Assembly (NCBI GenBank): GCA_018222605.1
Contig: JAAEZZ010000003.1
Location: 124,001 to 188,000 of the forward strand
Reading direction: 5' to 3'
DNA: 64,000 bases
DNA from: Alphaproteobacteria bacterium
Lineage (GTDB): Bacteria; Pseudomonadota; Alphaproteobacteria; Caulobacterales; Hyphomonadaceae
Of this stretch, positions 42,200 to 51,771 are shown piece by piece. The stretch's first letter is position 1; each line of letters opens with the position of its first letter. The position numbers and the translations under genes are program-made. The notes under the pieces are model-generated. The model was not told the origin of the DNA, ran no database searches, and saw nothing but the letters and a program-made list of their open reading frames with translations.

Positions 42200-44035
42200 T
42201 CAGGCGACGAGATCTTCCTTGACGCCAAGCGGGGCCTTGGTGACGCGGTCGCGGCCCTTTTCCTTGGATTCATATAGCGCAGCATCTGCAGTGGTGATCA
42301 GCTTGTTACCCGCGCAATGATTGGGCGTCGTGGCAACACCGAATGAGGCCGTGACCTTCTTGATCGGGGCCTCATTGAAGGTGAAGTGCAGTGCGGCAAC
42401 GCCCTTTCGGATGGCCTCGGCCCGGCGCACGGCATCGCCCGGCTCAACCCCCGGCAAGAGAATGACGAACTCCTCCCCGCCATAGCGGAAAGCCAGGCCG
42501 TCTTCCCGCGTATGGGATTTCAAGACCCCCGCCACATCCTTCAGCACCTGATCGCCCATGTCATGGCCATAGGTGTCGTTCAGCATCTTGAAATTATCAA
42601 TATCCAGCATGATGCAGCTGACCGGGCGGCCCGTATCATGGGCATCATACAGCAAAGTGTTCAGGCGCTGTTCCATCAGGCGGCGATTGGACAGACCTGT
42701 CAGCGGGTCTGCGGTTGCCTGTTCGTGCAGCTCTTCGCGAAGATGCATGTTGGCCAGCGAGAGAGAGATGTTCTCCGCCATCATGAACACATAATGCTCC
42801 TGCTCGATGCTGATCACGCCATCCGGCAGTTCGCAATACAACAGGCCGATCACTTCGCGCTGCGCCGTCAGCGGCACACAGAGCGTGGCAATGTCGAAGG
42901 CTTCCACATGGTCCAGCTGGCCGGGCTCGAACATGTGCTGACAGGGCATATCGGTCTGGTTCCCGCCCTGACGATGCGGCGCGCCACGGCGAATGGACCA
43001 GCATTCACCGGGGGGAAACTCCGGGGCCGAGCCCTTCGGTTCCAGCCAGTCACACGCCTGGCGCATCATCTGATCATCCTCTTCAAACAGATACATTTTG
43101 CCCGCATAGCCTGGCAGGATGACCGGCAGGAACAGGCGCACGACATTGGCCACTTCCTTTTTGCTCTCACAGGCCTGCATCCGGTGTGTCATCCGACTCA
43201 ACAGGTTGCGCAGTTTCAGATCACGTTCCAGTTTCTCTTCAAGGCGCAGGCGCTCCAGACCATTCTCGCGGAAGATCTTCACCGCCTCGGCCATGTCGCC
43301 AATCTCGTCCATGTGGCGGAAATCGCTGATCTCGACGCTGTAATCCTCGGCGGCCAGCCGTGTGACCACATCGCTGAGCCTCATCACGGGGCGCAGGATA
43401 CGGTGCTTCAGGATGAAATACAGCACGCACAGGAACATCAGGGCCGTTGCGGCCAGAACCACTTCAGACATGAACCGCCAGAACCGGGCGCGGGTGATGG
43501 CGTGCTCCACCTCAACCTGCGTGCGCTGGTCCAGAAGGGCCTGAAAGCGTGTGATCGTGGCATCAATCAGGCTCAGTTCACCCTCATAATGGTCGCTGAA
43601 AACCATCTTGCGCGCGGTTTCCACATCTCCGGCCTGATACGCCTCGATGGCGTTTTGCTGGTTGTTAACCAGTGTCCTCGCCATATCTATAGCCGTCTGA
43701 AGCGTGGACAATTCTTCCTTGCGTGCGCCGGCATCTTCCACACGGCCCAGCATGGCGCGCGTGTCATTCAGATTGATCACACCCGCCTTGAAGTCTTCCA
43801 GATATTCCGGATTGCCGGAAATGACATATTCCCTTGCCTTTTCAGACTGATAGAAAATTTCGTGATCCAGCCCCGATGTGGCCTTGTCCAGCACATAGCG
43901 TTGCTGCACAGCAGCGCGCTCTGTGCGCATGGAATTGGAGGCCATCAGCATGGCGACGCCCGCAATCATGGAAAGCGCAACCGTGGTAACATAGGCGGTA
44001 TTGGTGATCGTGGATAAACGCATGACACCAGCCAT
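42200..44035 (-). CDS. Membrane GGDEF protein, probable diguanylate cyclase
   Basis: This 611-residue protein has two membrane segments (about 14-34 and 190-212) around a helical CHASE3-like periplasmic sensor, then HAMP, a GAF-like domain (about 280-430) and a GGDEF domain with intact active site RYGGEEF near residue 518. It should make cyclic di-GMP. The inhibitory I-site is missing: where RxxD is expected, five residues before GGEEF, the sequence is REDG. A start at 44023 (MRLSTIT) is equally possible. Phosphate genes and tRNAs are neighbours, with no obvious partner. Confidence 0.92.
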   Translation of the reverse strand: MAGVMRLSTITNTAYVTTVALSMIAGVAMLMASNSMRTERAAVQQRYVLDKATSGLDHEIFYQSEKAREYVISGNPEYLEDFKAGVINLNDTRAMLGRVEDAGARKEELSTLQTAIDMARTLVNNQQNAIEAYQAGDVETARKMVFSDHYEGELSLIDATITRFQALLDQRTQVEVEHAITRARFWRFMSEVVLAATALMFLCVLYFILKHRILRPVMRLSDVVTRLAAEDYSVEISDFRHMDEIGDMAEAVKIFRENGLERLRLEEKLERDLKLRNLLSRMTHRMQACESKKEVANVVRLFLPVILPGYAGKMYLFEEDDQMMRQACDWLEPKGSAPEFPPGECWSIRRGAPHRQGGNQTDMPCQHMFEPGQLDHVEAFDIATLCVPLTAQREVIGLLYCELPDGVISIEQEHYVFMMAENISLSLANMHLREELHEQATADPLTGLSNRRLMEQRLNTLLYDAHDTGRPVSCIMLDIDNFKMLNDTYGHDMGDQVLKDVAGVLKSHTREDGLAFRYGGEEFVILLPGVEPGDAVRRAEAIRKGVAALHFTFNEAPIKKVTASFGVATTPNHCAGNKLITTADAALYESKEKGRDRVTKAPLGVKEDLVA

Positions 44036-44179
44036 AGGGCCAGCAGAGTTAATTCTGCCCCTAAAAGGACCGATAATTCGGAGTCATTCCAAAACCTTTC
44101 GTTCAGACTTTCTTCACCCACAAGAAACCGGCTCCAAGCGCGCCTGCGATAAAACTTATGGATGCAAGGAAGGAAAGCT

Positions 44180-44253
44180 TGGAGCGGGTAGACGGAATCG
44201 AACCGACATACTCAGCTTGGAAGGCTGCTGCACTACCATTGTGCTATACCCGC
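44180..44253 (-). tRNA. tRNA-Gly (anticodon TCC)
   Basis: On the minus strand, GCGGGTA (44253-44247) pairs with TACCCGC (44190-44184) as the 7-bp acceptor stem. The anticodon loop reads CTTCCAA, giving anticodon TCC. The T arm contains GGTTCGATTCC. The discriminator base is T and CCA is encoded at 44182-44180. Confidence 0.96.
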
Positions 44254-44284
44254 ATCAGGCCTTGTCGGCGGGCGGGGGCGCGGG

Positions 44285-44369
44285 TGGTGGAGGGAGCTGG
44301 ATTCGAACCAGCGTACGCTAGGCGGCCAGATTTACAGTCTGGTGGATTTAACCACTCTCCCATCCCTCC
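44285..44369 (-). tRNA. tRNA-Tyr (anticodon GTA)
   Basis: On the minus strand, GGAGGGA (44369-44363) pairs with TCCCTCC (44295-44289). The anticodon loop CTGTAAA gives GTA, and a long variable arm (CCGCCTAGCGTACG) marks a class II tRNA. The T arm has GGTTCGAATCC. The 3' end is A plus encoded CCA (44288-44285). It stands 31 bases ahead of tRNA-Gly and is probably co-transcribed with it. Confidence 0.96.
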
Positions 44370-44476
44370 ACGGGACCCGCGACCACACGCCGTTTGACGC
44401 CGTCGCGCCGGGGCTTCACATAGGCGCTGACACGCCGCTGATCCACACCGGAAGCGGCCTTATAGGGAAACCCGAA

Positions 44477-45313
44477 ATGGCGCGCAACCATTCTAAACGG
44501 CGAAAAGCACACGACAGTGCAGATAGTGGCCCCCGCAGGCATTCCGGCAAGCCATCCCGCCCGCATGCACGGGGCGGATCGCACCGTCATTCCGAGCCGG
44601 AGGACGGCCCGGTCTGGCTGTGGGGCACACATGCCGTCGCCGCGGCGCTGGCCAACCCGGCCCGCACCTGTCACGAGCTGCTGGCGACCGAAAATGCCGC
44701 GAGCCGCCTGCCCCAGGGCGCGATTGCGCCGACGCTGGTGACGGCAAAGGAGATTGACCACCGGGTGCCCGATGGCGCGGTGCATCAGGGCGTGGCGCTG
44801 AAAGTGGACCCGCTGGAGCCGCTGGCGCTGGAAGACCTGATCGATTCGGGAATCAGCCATATTGCCGTGCTGGATCAGGTGTCAGACCCGCACAATCTGG
44901 GCGCCATCTATCGCTCTGCCGCTGCGTTCGGCTTTGGCGGACTGGTGCTGCAGACCCGCAATGCCCCGCCGATCACCGGAATTGTCGCCAAGACCGCCGT
45001 TGGCGCAATCGAGACGGTGAAGGAGGCGCGCGTTGTGAACATTGCCCGCGCTCTGGAACAGCTGGGAGAGGCCGGATACCACACAGTGGGCCTGGCCGGC
45101 GAAGGCAAGCGCCTGATCGCGGACGCTGTAGACGGGGCGCACAAACTGGTCATCGTGCTGGGCGCGGAAGGTCCGGGCATCCGCCCCGCCGTGGCCAAGG
45201 CCTGTGCAGAGCTGGCACGCATTCCGATTGCCCCGCAAATGGAAAGCTTGAACGTTTCCAACGCAGCCGCCGTCGCTTTCTATGAGAGCAGCCGGAAGCG
45301 ATTCCCACAGTGA
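44477..45313 (+). CDS. rlmB: 23S rRNA 2'-O-methyltransferase (RlmB/TrmH family)
   Basis: This 278-residue protein has a basic Arg/His-rich N-terminus (30 residues), an L30e-like substrate domain beginning VWLWGTHAVAAALANP, and the SPOUT methyltransferase domain with its three motifs: DQVSDPHNLGAIYRSAAAFG, LVIVLGAEGPGIR and IAPQMESLNVSNAAAVAFYE. It methylates a guanosine ribose in 23S rRNA. The ATG at 44477 follows AGGGAAA; a longer frame would run into the tRNA-Tyr gene. It is divergent from the tRNA genes. Confidence 0.93.
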   Translation: MARNHSKRRKAHDSADSGPRRHSGKPSRPHARGGSHRHSEPEDGPVWLWGTHAVAAALANPARTCHELLATENAASRLPQGAIAPTLVTAKEIDHRVPDGAVHQGVALKVDPLEPLALEDLIDSGISHIAVLDQVSDPHNLGAIYRSAAAFGFGGLVLQTRNAPPITGIVAKTAVGAIETVKEARVVNIARALEQLGEAGYHTVGLAGEGKRLIADAVDGAHKLVIVLGAEGPGIRPAVAKACAELARIPIAPQMESLNVSNAAAVAFYESSRKRFPQ

Positions 45314-45377
45314 CAAAGCTCTGCTAGGGATTAACCCTAATGCTGTGGGGCATCACTGACGGAGCATTCGGACCGCC

Positions 45378-46280
45378 ATGCTGAGACTGATTTCGATTCT
45401 TCTATTGCTGTGCGGCCTGGGCGCTGCCGGCTATGCCGGATCTGTTCTTCTGGAACAGTACGCGCCTCATGATGAGGTTGTGACCACAAATCCTGTGGAA
45501 GAGGCCGAAACCGAACAGGCCTTTGAAATGGCCGAAACGGAAGCCCTGCCCCCGATCACCGAAGATGAGGTGATCGCGGCCGAGCCAGCCCCTGCGCCGC
45601 GCGCCGCCCGGTCCATCCAGGCGGAAGACATGGAAAACGGCATGGCAGACAGCGAAATGGCCGATAGCGGATTGGCAGAAATTCGTCCGCAATCCGCTGA
45701 GATACTTGAGGGCTTTGATGCGCCGCTGGCCCAAAGCCGCTCCGCCAATGTGCAGCCCTCTGTCTCAAAAGATTTCATCGAGAACCTGAAAACCGTTCCG
45801 GTGGCGCATGAGACGCCCAGCACGGCAGAATACAAGCGCGCCTTCGATGTGACGCTGGCAATTGATTCGACCGGCGATGACAGCGCCGCAGATGCCCTGC
45901 CCGGGCGCGGAAATATTATCGAAGGCGAAGCGAAAGTGTCTGACCGCGTGGAAGCGCGTCTCAGCGGCGCGAATTTCGAGATTGTGCCGATGTCTCCGGA
46001 CGTGCAGTCCCTGTCGCCGCTGACAGAGAATGTCTGGCGCTGGTCTGTCACCCCGCTGTCTGCGGGCAGTCATGATCTGGTGTTCGAGATCTATGCGATT
46101 GATGAGGACACGGTGACGCCGCTGCGCACTTTCCGCGATACAGTAACGGTGCAGGTCTCCGGCCTGAACCGCGCGATTGCCTTTGCGGACCAGGCGAACC
46201 CGCTCTTCGTGCTGCTGGGTGGTCTCGGCTCAGCGATTGCAGGCCTGATCGGCGTGATTCGGTTCTTCGGACGCAAATAG
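45378..46280 (+). CDS. Protein of unknown function with two membrane segments
   Basis: This 300-residue protein has a membrane segment at the N-terminus (residues 3-26), an acidic low-complexity region (about 35-115), a beta-rich domain (about 150-255, VWRWSVTPLSAGSHDLVFEI) and a C-terminal membrane segment rich in Gly (FVLLGGLGSAIAGLIGVI). No family is recognised. The beta-rich part with a W-x-W start looks like an extracytoplasmic sandwich domain between two anchors. Confidence 0.7.
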   Translation: MLRLISILLLLCGLGAAGYAGSVLLEQYAPHDEVVTTNPVEEAETEQAFEMAETEALPPITEDEVIAAEPAPAPRAARSIQAEDMENGMADSEMADSGLAEIRPQSAEILEGFDAPLAQSRSANVQPSVSKDFIENLKTVPVAHETPSTAEYKRAFDVTLAIDSTGDDSAADALPGRGNIIEGEAKVSDRVEARLSGANFEIVPMSPDVQSLSPLTENVWRWSVTPLSAGSHDLVFEIYAIDEDTVTPLRTFRDTVTVQVSGLNRAIAFADQANPLFVLLGGLGSAIAGLIGVIRFFGRK

Positions 46281-46378
46281 ACGGGCGCGCGCCCTCATCG
46301 GAGCGGATATTCGGAAAATTCCGGACCTGTTTGGGCCAGTCCCTTTGACTTTGGGGCAATTTCCGTCTTTCTGGCGCT

Positions 46379-49198
46379 ATGACAACGTTATCTTCCAAGC
46401 TTTCGCTCGAAACTGCGCAGGATTATCTGCGCGAACAAGCCGCCCGGATCGATGTCGACCCGATGACCAATTCGGTCTTCGCGCTGGCCCAGACCCTGTT
46501 CCGCCAGATCGAGGCGGGCGACGCCAAACTCTCCGATCTCTCCAAACTGGCCGATGAGGTGCATCTGGACCTGATCGAGGAACGCGCCGACCGGTTCCGC
46601 GTGCAGCATTCCGGCGGCAAGGCCAAGACGGCGCGGGAAGACCTGATCGCCGATCTGGAGGCGCTGGCTACCAAGGGGCTGGACGCCTTCCGCAGCGCAG
46701 TGGAGCAGCCAACCGGCGGCATCGTGTTCACCGGCCACCCGACCTTTGCGCTGTCGCGCCCCCTGCGCGATGCGCTGGCCGATCATGTGGTGAGCGCCAC
46801 CAAGACGAGCCGCACCGCGCTGATGCGCCAGATCCGCACCGATTCACGTGACTGGAACCAGGCCATCAGCCTGAAAGGCGAGCATGACGAGGTGCAGGCC
46901 GCCATCGCCCATGCCGCAACCGCGCAGCTGGCCTATGCCGAGGCCGTGATTGCCGTCGCGCGCAAGGCGTTCCCGGATGAGTGGCGCAGCCTGCGCATCT
47001 ACCTGCCGACGCTGGCCAGCTGGGTGGGCTATGATCTGGACGGCCGGACCGACATTCACTGGTCGCAATCGCTGACCTTCCGCCTGGCGGAAAAGGCCAG
47101 CCAGCTCGGCCGCTATGCCGAACAATTGGAAGCGATGAGCGGCAGTCAGAAGATCGGCCCGCTGGCCAAGCTGACCCAGCGCCTGAAGGCGGCGGCGGAT
47201 GAAACCGCGAAACATGCCAATCTGTTTGCGGAAGACCTGACCGATCCGGAAAATCTGGTGCCGGCGGCCAATGCGCTGACAGCGCATTCCAGCCGCGCCC
47301 TGCTGGACGCAGCAGACATTGTCTCTGTACTGGATGGCGTGATCCCGAAGGCCGATGACCAGATGGCCGCCAACCTGATGGCCCTTCGCGCGCAGGTAGA
47401 GGCGCTGCAGCTGGGCACGGCGCGCATTCATCTGCGCGTCAACGCGGCGCAGGTCCGTACCGTGATCAATCGCGATCTGGGCCTGCAAACTGAAGACCGG
47501 GAGCTGGGCCGCCTGGCGCTGGCCGAACTGGCGCAGAAGGCGCGCAAGTCAAAGCCCGTGCCGGTGAACTTTGCAGACCTGTTTCTGGAACAATCCACCG
47601 CCCGCCGCCAGTTCATGATGTGCGCGCAGATCCTGAAACATATCGATGCGGGCTCTGTCATCCGCTTCCTGATTGCCGAGAGCGAGAACCCCGCAACCGT
47701 GATGGGCGCGCTATACCTGGCCCGGCAATATGGCGTCGATGACAAGCTGGACATCTCCCCGCTATTCGAAACGCCGGAAGCGCTGGAGACCGGGGGTCGC
47801 TTCATTGAACGTCTTCTGGAAGAGCCGGAATTCCTGGAATATGTGAAGCAGCGCGGCTATCTTTCCATCCAGCTTGGTTTCTCCGATGCCGGACGGTTTA
47901 TCGGACAGGTCGCCGCCGACATGGCGATTGAACGCATCCACAATCTGATCGCACGGGCGCTGGCCGCCAAGGGCGCGGATGTGGATCTGCTGATCTTCAA
48001 TACGCATGGCGAGAGCATGGGACGGGGCGCGTGGCCCGGCACGTTCGAGCAGCGCTTTGACCATTTGCTGACGCCATGGACACGCGCCGGAGCCCGCGCG
48101 CGCGGTTTGCAGCTGCGCCATGAGGTGAGTTTTCAGGGTGGCGACGGCTTCCTGCATTTTGCCAATCCGACGCTGGCCGAGGCGACCATGTCGGCCTGGT
48201 GCCGCCATACGCTGTCAGACCCCGGCGATACGAGCCAGGACCCGTTCTATACGCGCACAGACCTTGTCTGGGACTTTTACCGATCCCTGCGCAACTGGCA
48301 TGAAAACCTGTTCGACAATGCCGATTATGGCCGTCTGCTGGGCGCGTTCTCCAGCGGGTTGACCGTGAAGGCGGGCTCTCGCCCGAAACGCCGCGCGGCA
48401 GGCCCGGTCGGCCCTCGCAGCCTGCGCGCGATTTCCCACAATGCGACGCTGCAACAGCTGGGCATTCCGGTAAACACCGCCGCGGGCATCGGTTCCTCGC
48501 TTCAGCGAGAGATGGAGCGTCTGGTGGAGCTGATCAATGCCAGCCCGCGGATGCGTGGACTGATCCTGCTGGCGCTGAATGCGCGTGTACTGACCAGCCT
48601 GCCCGCCCTGCGCGCCTATGCCGGGGTGTATGATCCCAGCGTCTGGATCGCCCATGCCAAGCTGGCCGATAGCGACAAGGCAAGCGCCTATCGCGGCGTC
48701 TATTACACGCTGCGCAATACCGAAACCGCGCATTCCATGAACCAGATTGCCAATTATCTGACGGTGGACCTTGGCAAGTTCGACCGTCTGATTGCGCAAC
48801 TGAATGATGCCCCCTCAATTGAGGAACGCCATGAAGGCCGCCTGGACATTCATGTTCTGCACGCGGCGCGCCAGGCCCTGATCATGAAGGCATTCGCGAT
48901 TGTCGGCGGTCTGCCCCGCCTGTCGGAACGCCATGATGCCAGCACGCGGGATCTGGTGGAGATGGTGGCCGAACTGCGTATCCGCGAGGCGGTGGAATTG
49001 CTGTGCGAGATCTTCCCGCGCTCACGCGACCAGGACACACCGCTGAAGGCGCTGACCGAACCGGGCAGCGAAGCGCGCGTCGCCAGCTATGGCTATGATC
49101 GCATCCACAGGGACATCATCACGCCGCTGGACGAGATTGATCGCACCCTGCACGGCATCAGCCTGGCCATCGCCCACGCCTATGGCGCCTTCGGCTAA
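46379..49198 (+). CDS. PEP-carboxylase-like protein with altered active site
   Basis: This 939-residue protein has the length and fold signatures of phosphoenolpyruvate carboxylase, but its catalytic motifs differ. The N-terminal TAHPTE becomes TGHPTF (His120 kept, Glu lost), the Lys loop becomes GFSDAGRFIG (Lys to Arg) and the HGRGGxxGRG loop becomes HGESMGRGAW (His and one Arg kept, one Arg lost). It may be an inactive homologue or an enzyme with another substrate. Its upstream neighbour is the two-membrane-segment protein. A hairpin (ACGTCAG/CTGACGT) follows. Confidence 0.8.
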   Translation: MTTLSSKLSLETAQDYLREQAARIDVDPMTNSVFALAQTLFRQIEAGDAKLSDLSKLADEVHLDLIEERADRFRVQHSGGKAKTAREDLIADLEALATKGLDAFRSAVEQPTGGIVFTGHPTFALSRPLRDALADHVVSATKTSRTALMRQIRTDSRDWNQAISLKGEHDEVQAAIAHAATAQLAYAEAVIAVARKAFPDEWRSLRIYLPTLASWVGYDLDGRTDIHWSQSLTFRLAEKASQLGRYAEQLEAMSGSQKIGPLAKLTQRLKAAADETAKHANLFAEDLTDPENLVPAANALTAHSSRALLDAADIVSVLDGVIPKADDQMAANLMALRAQVEALQLGTARIHLRVNAAQVRTVINRDLGLQTEDRELGRLALAELAQKARKSKPVPVNFADLFLEQSTARRQFMMCAQILKHIDAGSVIRFLIAESENPATVMGALYLARQYGVDDKLDISPLFETPEALETGGRFIERLLEEPEFLEYVKQRGYLSIQLGFSDAGRFIGQVAADMAIERIHNLIARALAAKGADVDLLIFNTHGESMGRGAWPGTFEQRFDHLLTPWTRAGARARGLQLRHEVSFQGGDGFLHFANPTLAEATMSAWCRHTLSDPGDTSQDPFYTRTDLVWDFYRSLRNWHENLFDNADYGRLLGAFSSGLTVKAGSRPKRRAAGPVGPRSLRAISHNATLQQLGIPVNTAAGIGSSLQREMERLVELINASPRMRGLILLALNARVLTSLPALRAYAGVYDPSVWIAHAKLADSDKASAYRGVYYTLRNTETAHSMNQIANYLTVDLGKFDRLIAQLNDAPSIEERHEGRLDIHVLHAARQALIMKAFAIVGGLPRLSERHDASTRDLVEMVAELRIREAVELLCEIFPRSRDQDTPLKALTEPGSEARVASYGYDRIHRDIITPLDEIDRTLHGISLAIAHAYGAFG

Positions 49199-49207
49199 GC
49201 GGGCGCG

Positions 49208-49236
49208 ACGTCAGGGCTTCATCTGACGTTCATTTT
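49208..49236 (+). terminator. Terminator-like hairpin after the PEPC-like gene
   Basis: ACGTCAG at 49208-49214 pairs with CTGACGT at 49223-49229 and is followed by TCATTTT. The loop is eight bases. The T-run is broken, so it may be a weak terminator. The remaining 240 bases up to the next gene show no convincing gene. Confidence 0.6.
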
Positions 49237-49477
49237 CTCTATCATAACCAAGGCCCGGGAATCATGCGTGATTTCCGGACTTTGGCCGGGCTGTGAGTGT
49301 CTGGCTCCATGCAAGAAGAGATCAGCATGGCATGACGGGGGGAGAGAGATGCCTACGCCACAGGCGCAAGCACTCAACAAGTTTAGATTCAAGGGCAAAA
49401 GCCTGCCAGGCCTTTGCCCTGACCGCCTGTCTTCTGGTCTTTATCTGAAGATGCCCCAAGAGTGACAGGACTTACAA

Positions 49478-50539
49478 ATGAATCTGACCAAACATCTTGC
49501 CCGTCTCGGCGCCGCCAGTCTTTTTCTGGCCATGGCCGCCTCGCCCGCGCTGGCCGAAACAAATGATGCGCCTGCAGAAGCCCGTTTGAACGCGGTGAAC
49601 GCGGCCTTGCTTTACCATCAGGTGTCAGGCGAACCAGCCCCGGTCGCCAACATGATGACCAAGCCGCTGAACATGCGGTTCGACAATGAGTTCGAACGCC
49701 GCCGTTTTACGAAAGAGAACTTCCCAGCCTTTCAGAAGATGGCGGAAGATGTGATGGCGCAGCCAGCCTATTACACAAAGTTTTCCGTGCGCCTCGGCGA
49801 TTATGATTTCACCGATGAACGCTTTCCGATCAACGGAATTTACAGCGGGTCCATGTACTTCAACTATGATGCCGACAAGGCCGGTTCAGAAGGCATGGAC
49901 TACGCCGTACGCATTGTGAACACCGATGAAATCAAATTCCTCGACATGGCCCCGGATGATGCCGAAGCGCTGTTGAACAGAGTGGAAGGTAACAAGATCA
50001 GCGCACAGATGTGGATGGTGCCTGTCACCCCCGTTTCTGCAGGCTGGATCAAGATGAAGAACAGCTATTACCGGACCGTGCAAATGAAGGCGACGGTGCT
50101 GAAGCTGTTCGACCCCAATGGCGAGTTGATTGCGGAAATTGAAAGCAAGACCCCCAATCTGAAGAACAAGGCCAGGCCGGTGAAGCACAACCCCATCAGC
50201 GAACCAACATTCTCAAACCCCTGGACCGCAGAAGATGCGCCAACGGCTATTCTGGATCACTACCAATGGTACATTCAGAAGAAATACCAGGTGGCCGATA
50301 ATGGCTCCAGCGGAGATGCTTTCCAGAACGCTGTGGACATGCGCGGCGTGGCAGCCGAGGGGTGCACCACCACTTTCGGCTATTCCGAGTGCAAGCGCCT
50401 CATGACCGCGCGCCGTCAAATGATGGACCGCTGCACGGCCAGCGTTGCCAAGGAACGCGTGCGGGAATGCTATATGATCGATGATATTCCGTACACCACA
50501 GAGGAAGCCGATTCCTATTCCAACCGCACGTCTGACTGA
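49478..50539 (+). CDS. Exported protein of unknown function
   Basis: This 353-residue protein has a signal peptide (cleavage near ALAE, residue 26). The mature part is mixed alpha/beta with conserved-looking stretches KPLNMRFDNEFERRRFTKEN, NGIYSGSMYFNYD and a C-terminal Cys-rich segment (GCTTTFGYSECKRLM, DRCTASVAKERVRECYM) with four cysteines that may form disulfides. I do not recognise the family with certainty. It stands alone and ends in a strong terminator. Confidence 0.75.
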   Translation: MNLTKHLARLGAASLFLAMAASPALAETNDAPAEARLNAVNAALLYHQVSGEPAPVANMMTKPLNMRFDNEFERRRFTKENFPAFQKMAEDVMAQPAYYTKFSVRLGDYDFTDERFPINGIYSGSMYFNYDADKAGSEGMDYAVRIVNTDEIKFLDMAPDDAEALLNRVEGNKISAQMWMVPVTPVSAGWIKMKNSYYRTVQMKATVLKLFDPNGELIAEIESKTPNLKNKARPVKHNPISEPTFSNPWTAEDAPTAILDHYQWYIQKKYQVADNGSSGDAFQNAVDMRGVAAEGCTTTFGYSECKRLMTARRQMMDRCTASVAKERVRECYMIDDIPYTTEEADSYSNRTSD

Positions 50540-50560
50540 TCAGGCACACCTGCCCAAAGC

Positions 50561-50591
50561 AACACTGCCCCGGTCAGGCTGGGGCGGTGTT
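50561..50591. terminator. Bidirectional terminator
   Basis: AACACTGCCCC at 50561-50571 pairs with GGGGCGGTGTT at 50581-50591 (11 bp, one G-U), followed by CTTTC. It lies between convergent genes at 49478-50539 and 50612-51586 and can serve both. Confidence 0.85.
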
Positions 50592-50611
50592 CTTTCATGC
50601 AGCATTGAATT

Positions 50612-51586
50612 TCAGTCGATGCGTGACACATGAGCCGTGCTGCAAATAAGACAATCCAGACGTTCACGCCTCAGGATGAAACTGTCATTGCGGCGGTCCA
50701 GCTGCATGCGGAAATGCGAGAGGAAATCCATGCCCAGCACCATGACGGGCTGATCCTGGAATTCCAGATACGTGAACAGAGCGGGGTCTGAGACCAGAAG
50801 GTCCAGCCGCGTCAGCTCCATCTGGCCGAGGGAGAGTGTGGAGACGCGCGCAATGCGCACATCATACTCCTCTCCGGTCAGGCCCAGCAATTGCTTGGTC
50901 TTTTCCTTGTTGGTGACGGTGTTCGAAAGATCGGCAAAGTGGCTGTTGATATAGGTGATGGATGAGCCCGTATCGATCAGGGCACGGCCTTTCACATTGT
51001 TGATCTCGACATCCACATAGAAGAGGCCCGAGACTTCGTGCAGGTCTGTCTTGCAGACGCGCCCGCTGCGGCGGCCATTCGGGCTGCCATCATACAAGGT
51101 CAATGTCTCTTTTCTGAAATCGAAGTCCAGCACGTTCGCTTCCAAGACGCTGACGGGGAGAATGTTGAGCACGCCTTCCACGGCAGGGCTGGTATCGAGC
51201 GCGGCATTCAGGACGCCCAGATGGACATTGCCCGCCGACAGGCTTTGCAGCTTCAAAAGGGGGAAATCTTCCGGGCCGCCGAGGCCGAGCACGGTGATGA
51301 GCTGAGGCTCCCCCGGGCGAATTTCAACCGGGCTGAGGCCAACCGCGTGGGCCGTCCTGCCCTCGATCAGCGTCAGGGTCGCAGCGGTATCGAGCACGCC
51401 CGTGGCGGTGACACCGTTTTCCAGCGTCAGGTCCACAATGGGGCGATCATATTCATCAAGATCGAAAGGAATGACGAGGCGCCCTGTGGCCAGTGCCGGA
51501 AGGGCAATGGTCACGCATATGGCCAGGACCAGCCCGCGCCATAAACGGCGGGCTTGCCCGGCCCCTGAAGGGGCGACTCCTCCCAT
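50612..51586 (-). CDS. Retropepsin-like aspartic protease, two-domain
   Basis: This 324-residue protein has an N-terminal membrane anchor (about residues 15-34) and two retropepsin-like domains. The second has the catalytic motif Asp205-Thr-Gly (ALIDTGSSITYI); the first has Asp66-Thr-Ala (GVLDTAATLTLI). A two-domain periplasmic aspartic protease of this kind should work as a pseudo-dimer. The start at 51586 follows AAAGGCGC; upstream ATGs have no such site. The C-terminus contains LDCLIC. The substrate is unknown. Confidence 0.85.
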   Translation of the reverse strand: MGGVAPSGAGQARRLWRGLVLAICVTIALPALATGRLVIPFDLDEYDRPIVDLTLENGVTATGVLDTAATLTLIEGRTAHAVGLSPVEIRPGEPQLITVLGLGGPEDFPLLKLQSLSAGNVHLGVLNAALDTSPAVEGVLNILPVSVLEANVLDFDFRKETLTLYDGSPNGRRSGRVCKTDLHEVSGLFYVDVEINNVKGRALIDTGSSITYINSHFADLSNTVTNKEKTKQLLGLTGEEYDVRIARVSTLSLGQMELTRLDLLVSDPALFTYLEFQDQPVMVLGMDFLSHFRMQLDRRNDSFILRRERLDCLICSTAHVSRID

Positions 51587-51771
51587 GATTGCGCCTTTCT
51601 GATGTGCGCTTACATTTCCCATAATATGCCACAAATCCCTGCTGCCGCCAAATTTGGCCGCGCCTGTAGCAAAGACAGGGAAACCTACCCCGACGTCACG
51701 GCTATTCCTTACGCTTACGTTCGCGTAAAGCACTGCAAAACAAGAAAGATATTCACCAGGGAGAGAAGTTC

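Noticed and set aside
42386-44017. A 543-residue frame opposite the diguanylate cyclase
   Set aside because: Antisense shadow of a gene with intact GGDEF and HAMP motifs.
49268-49465. A 65-residue plus-strand frame upstream of the exported protein gene
   Set aside because: No ribosome binding site, no signal or domain, and it lies between a terminator-like hairpin and the next gene.
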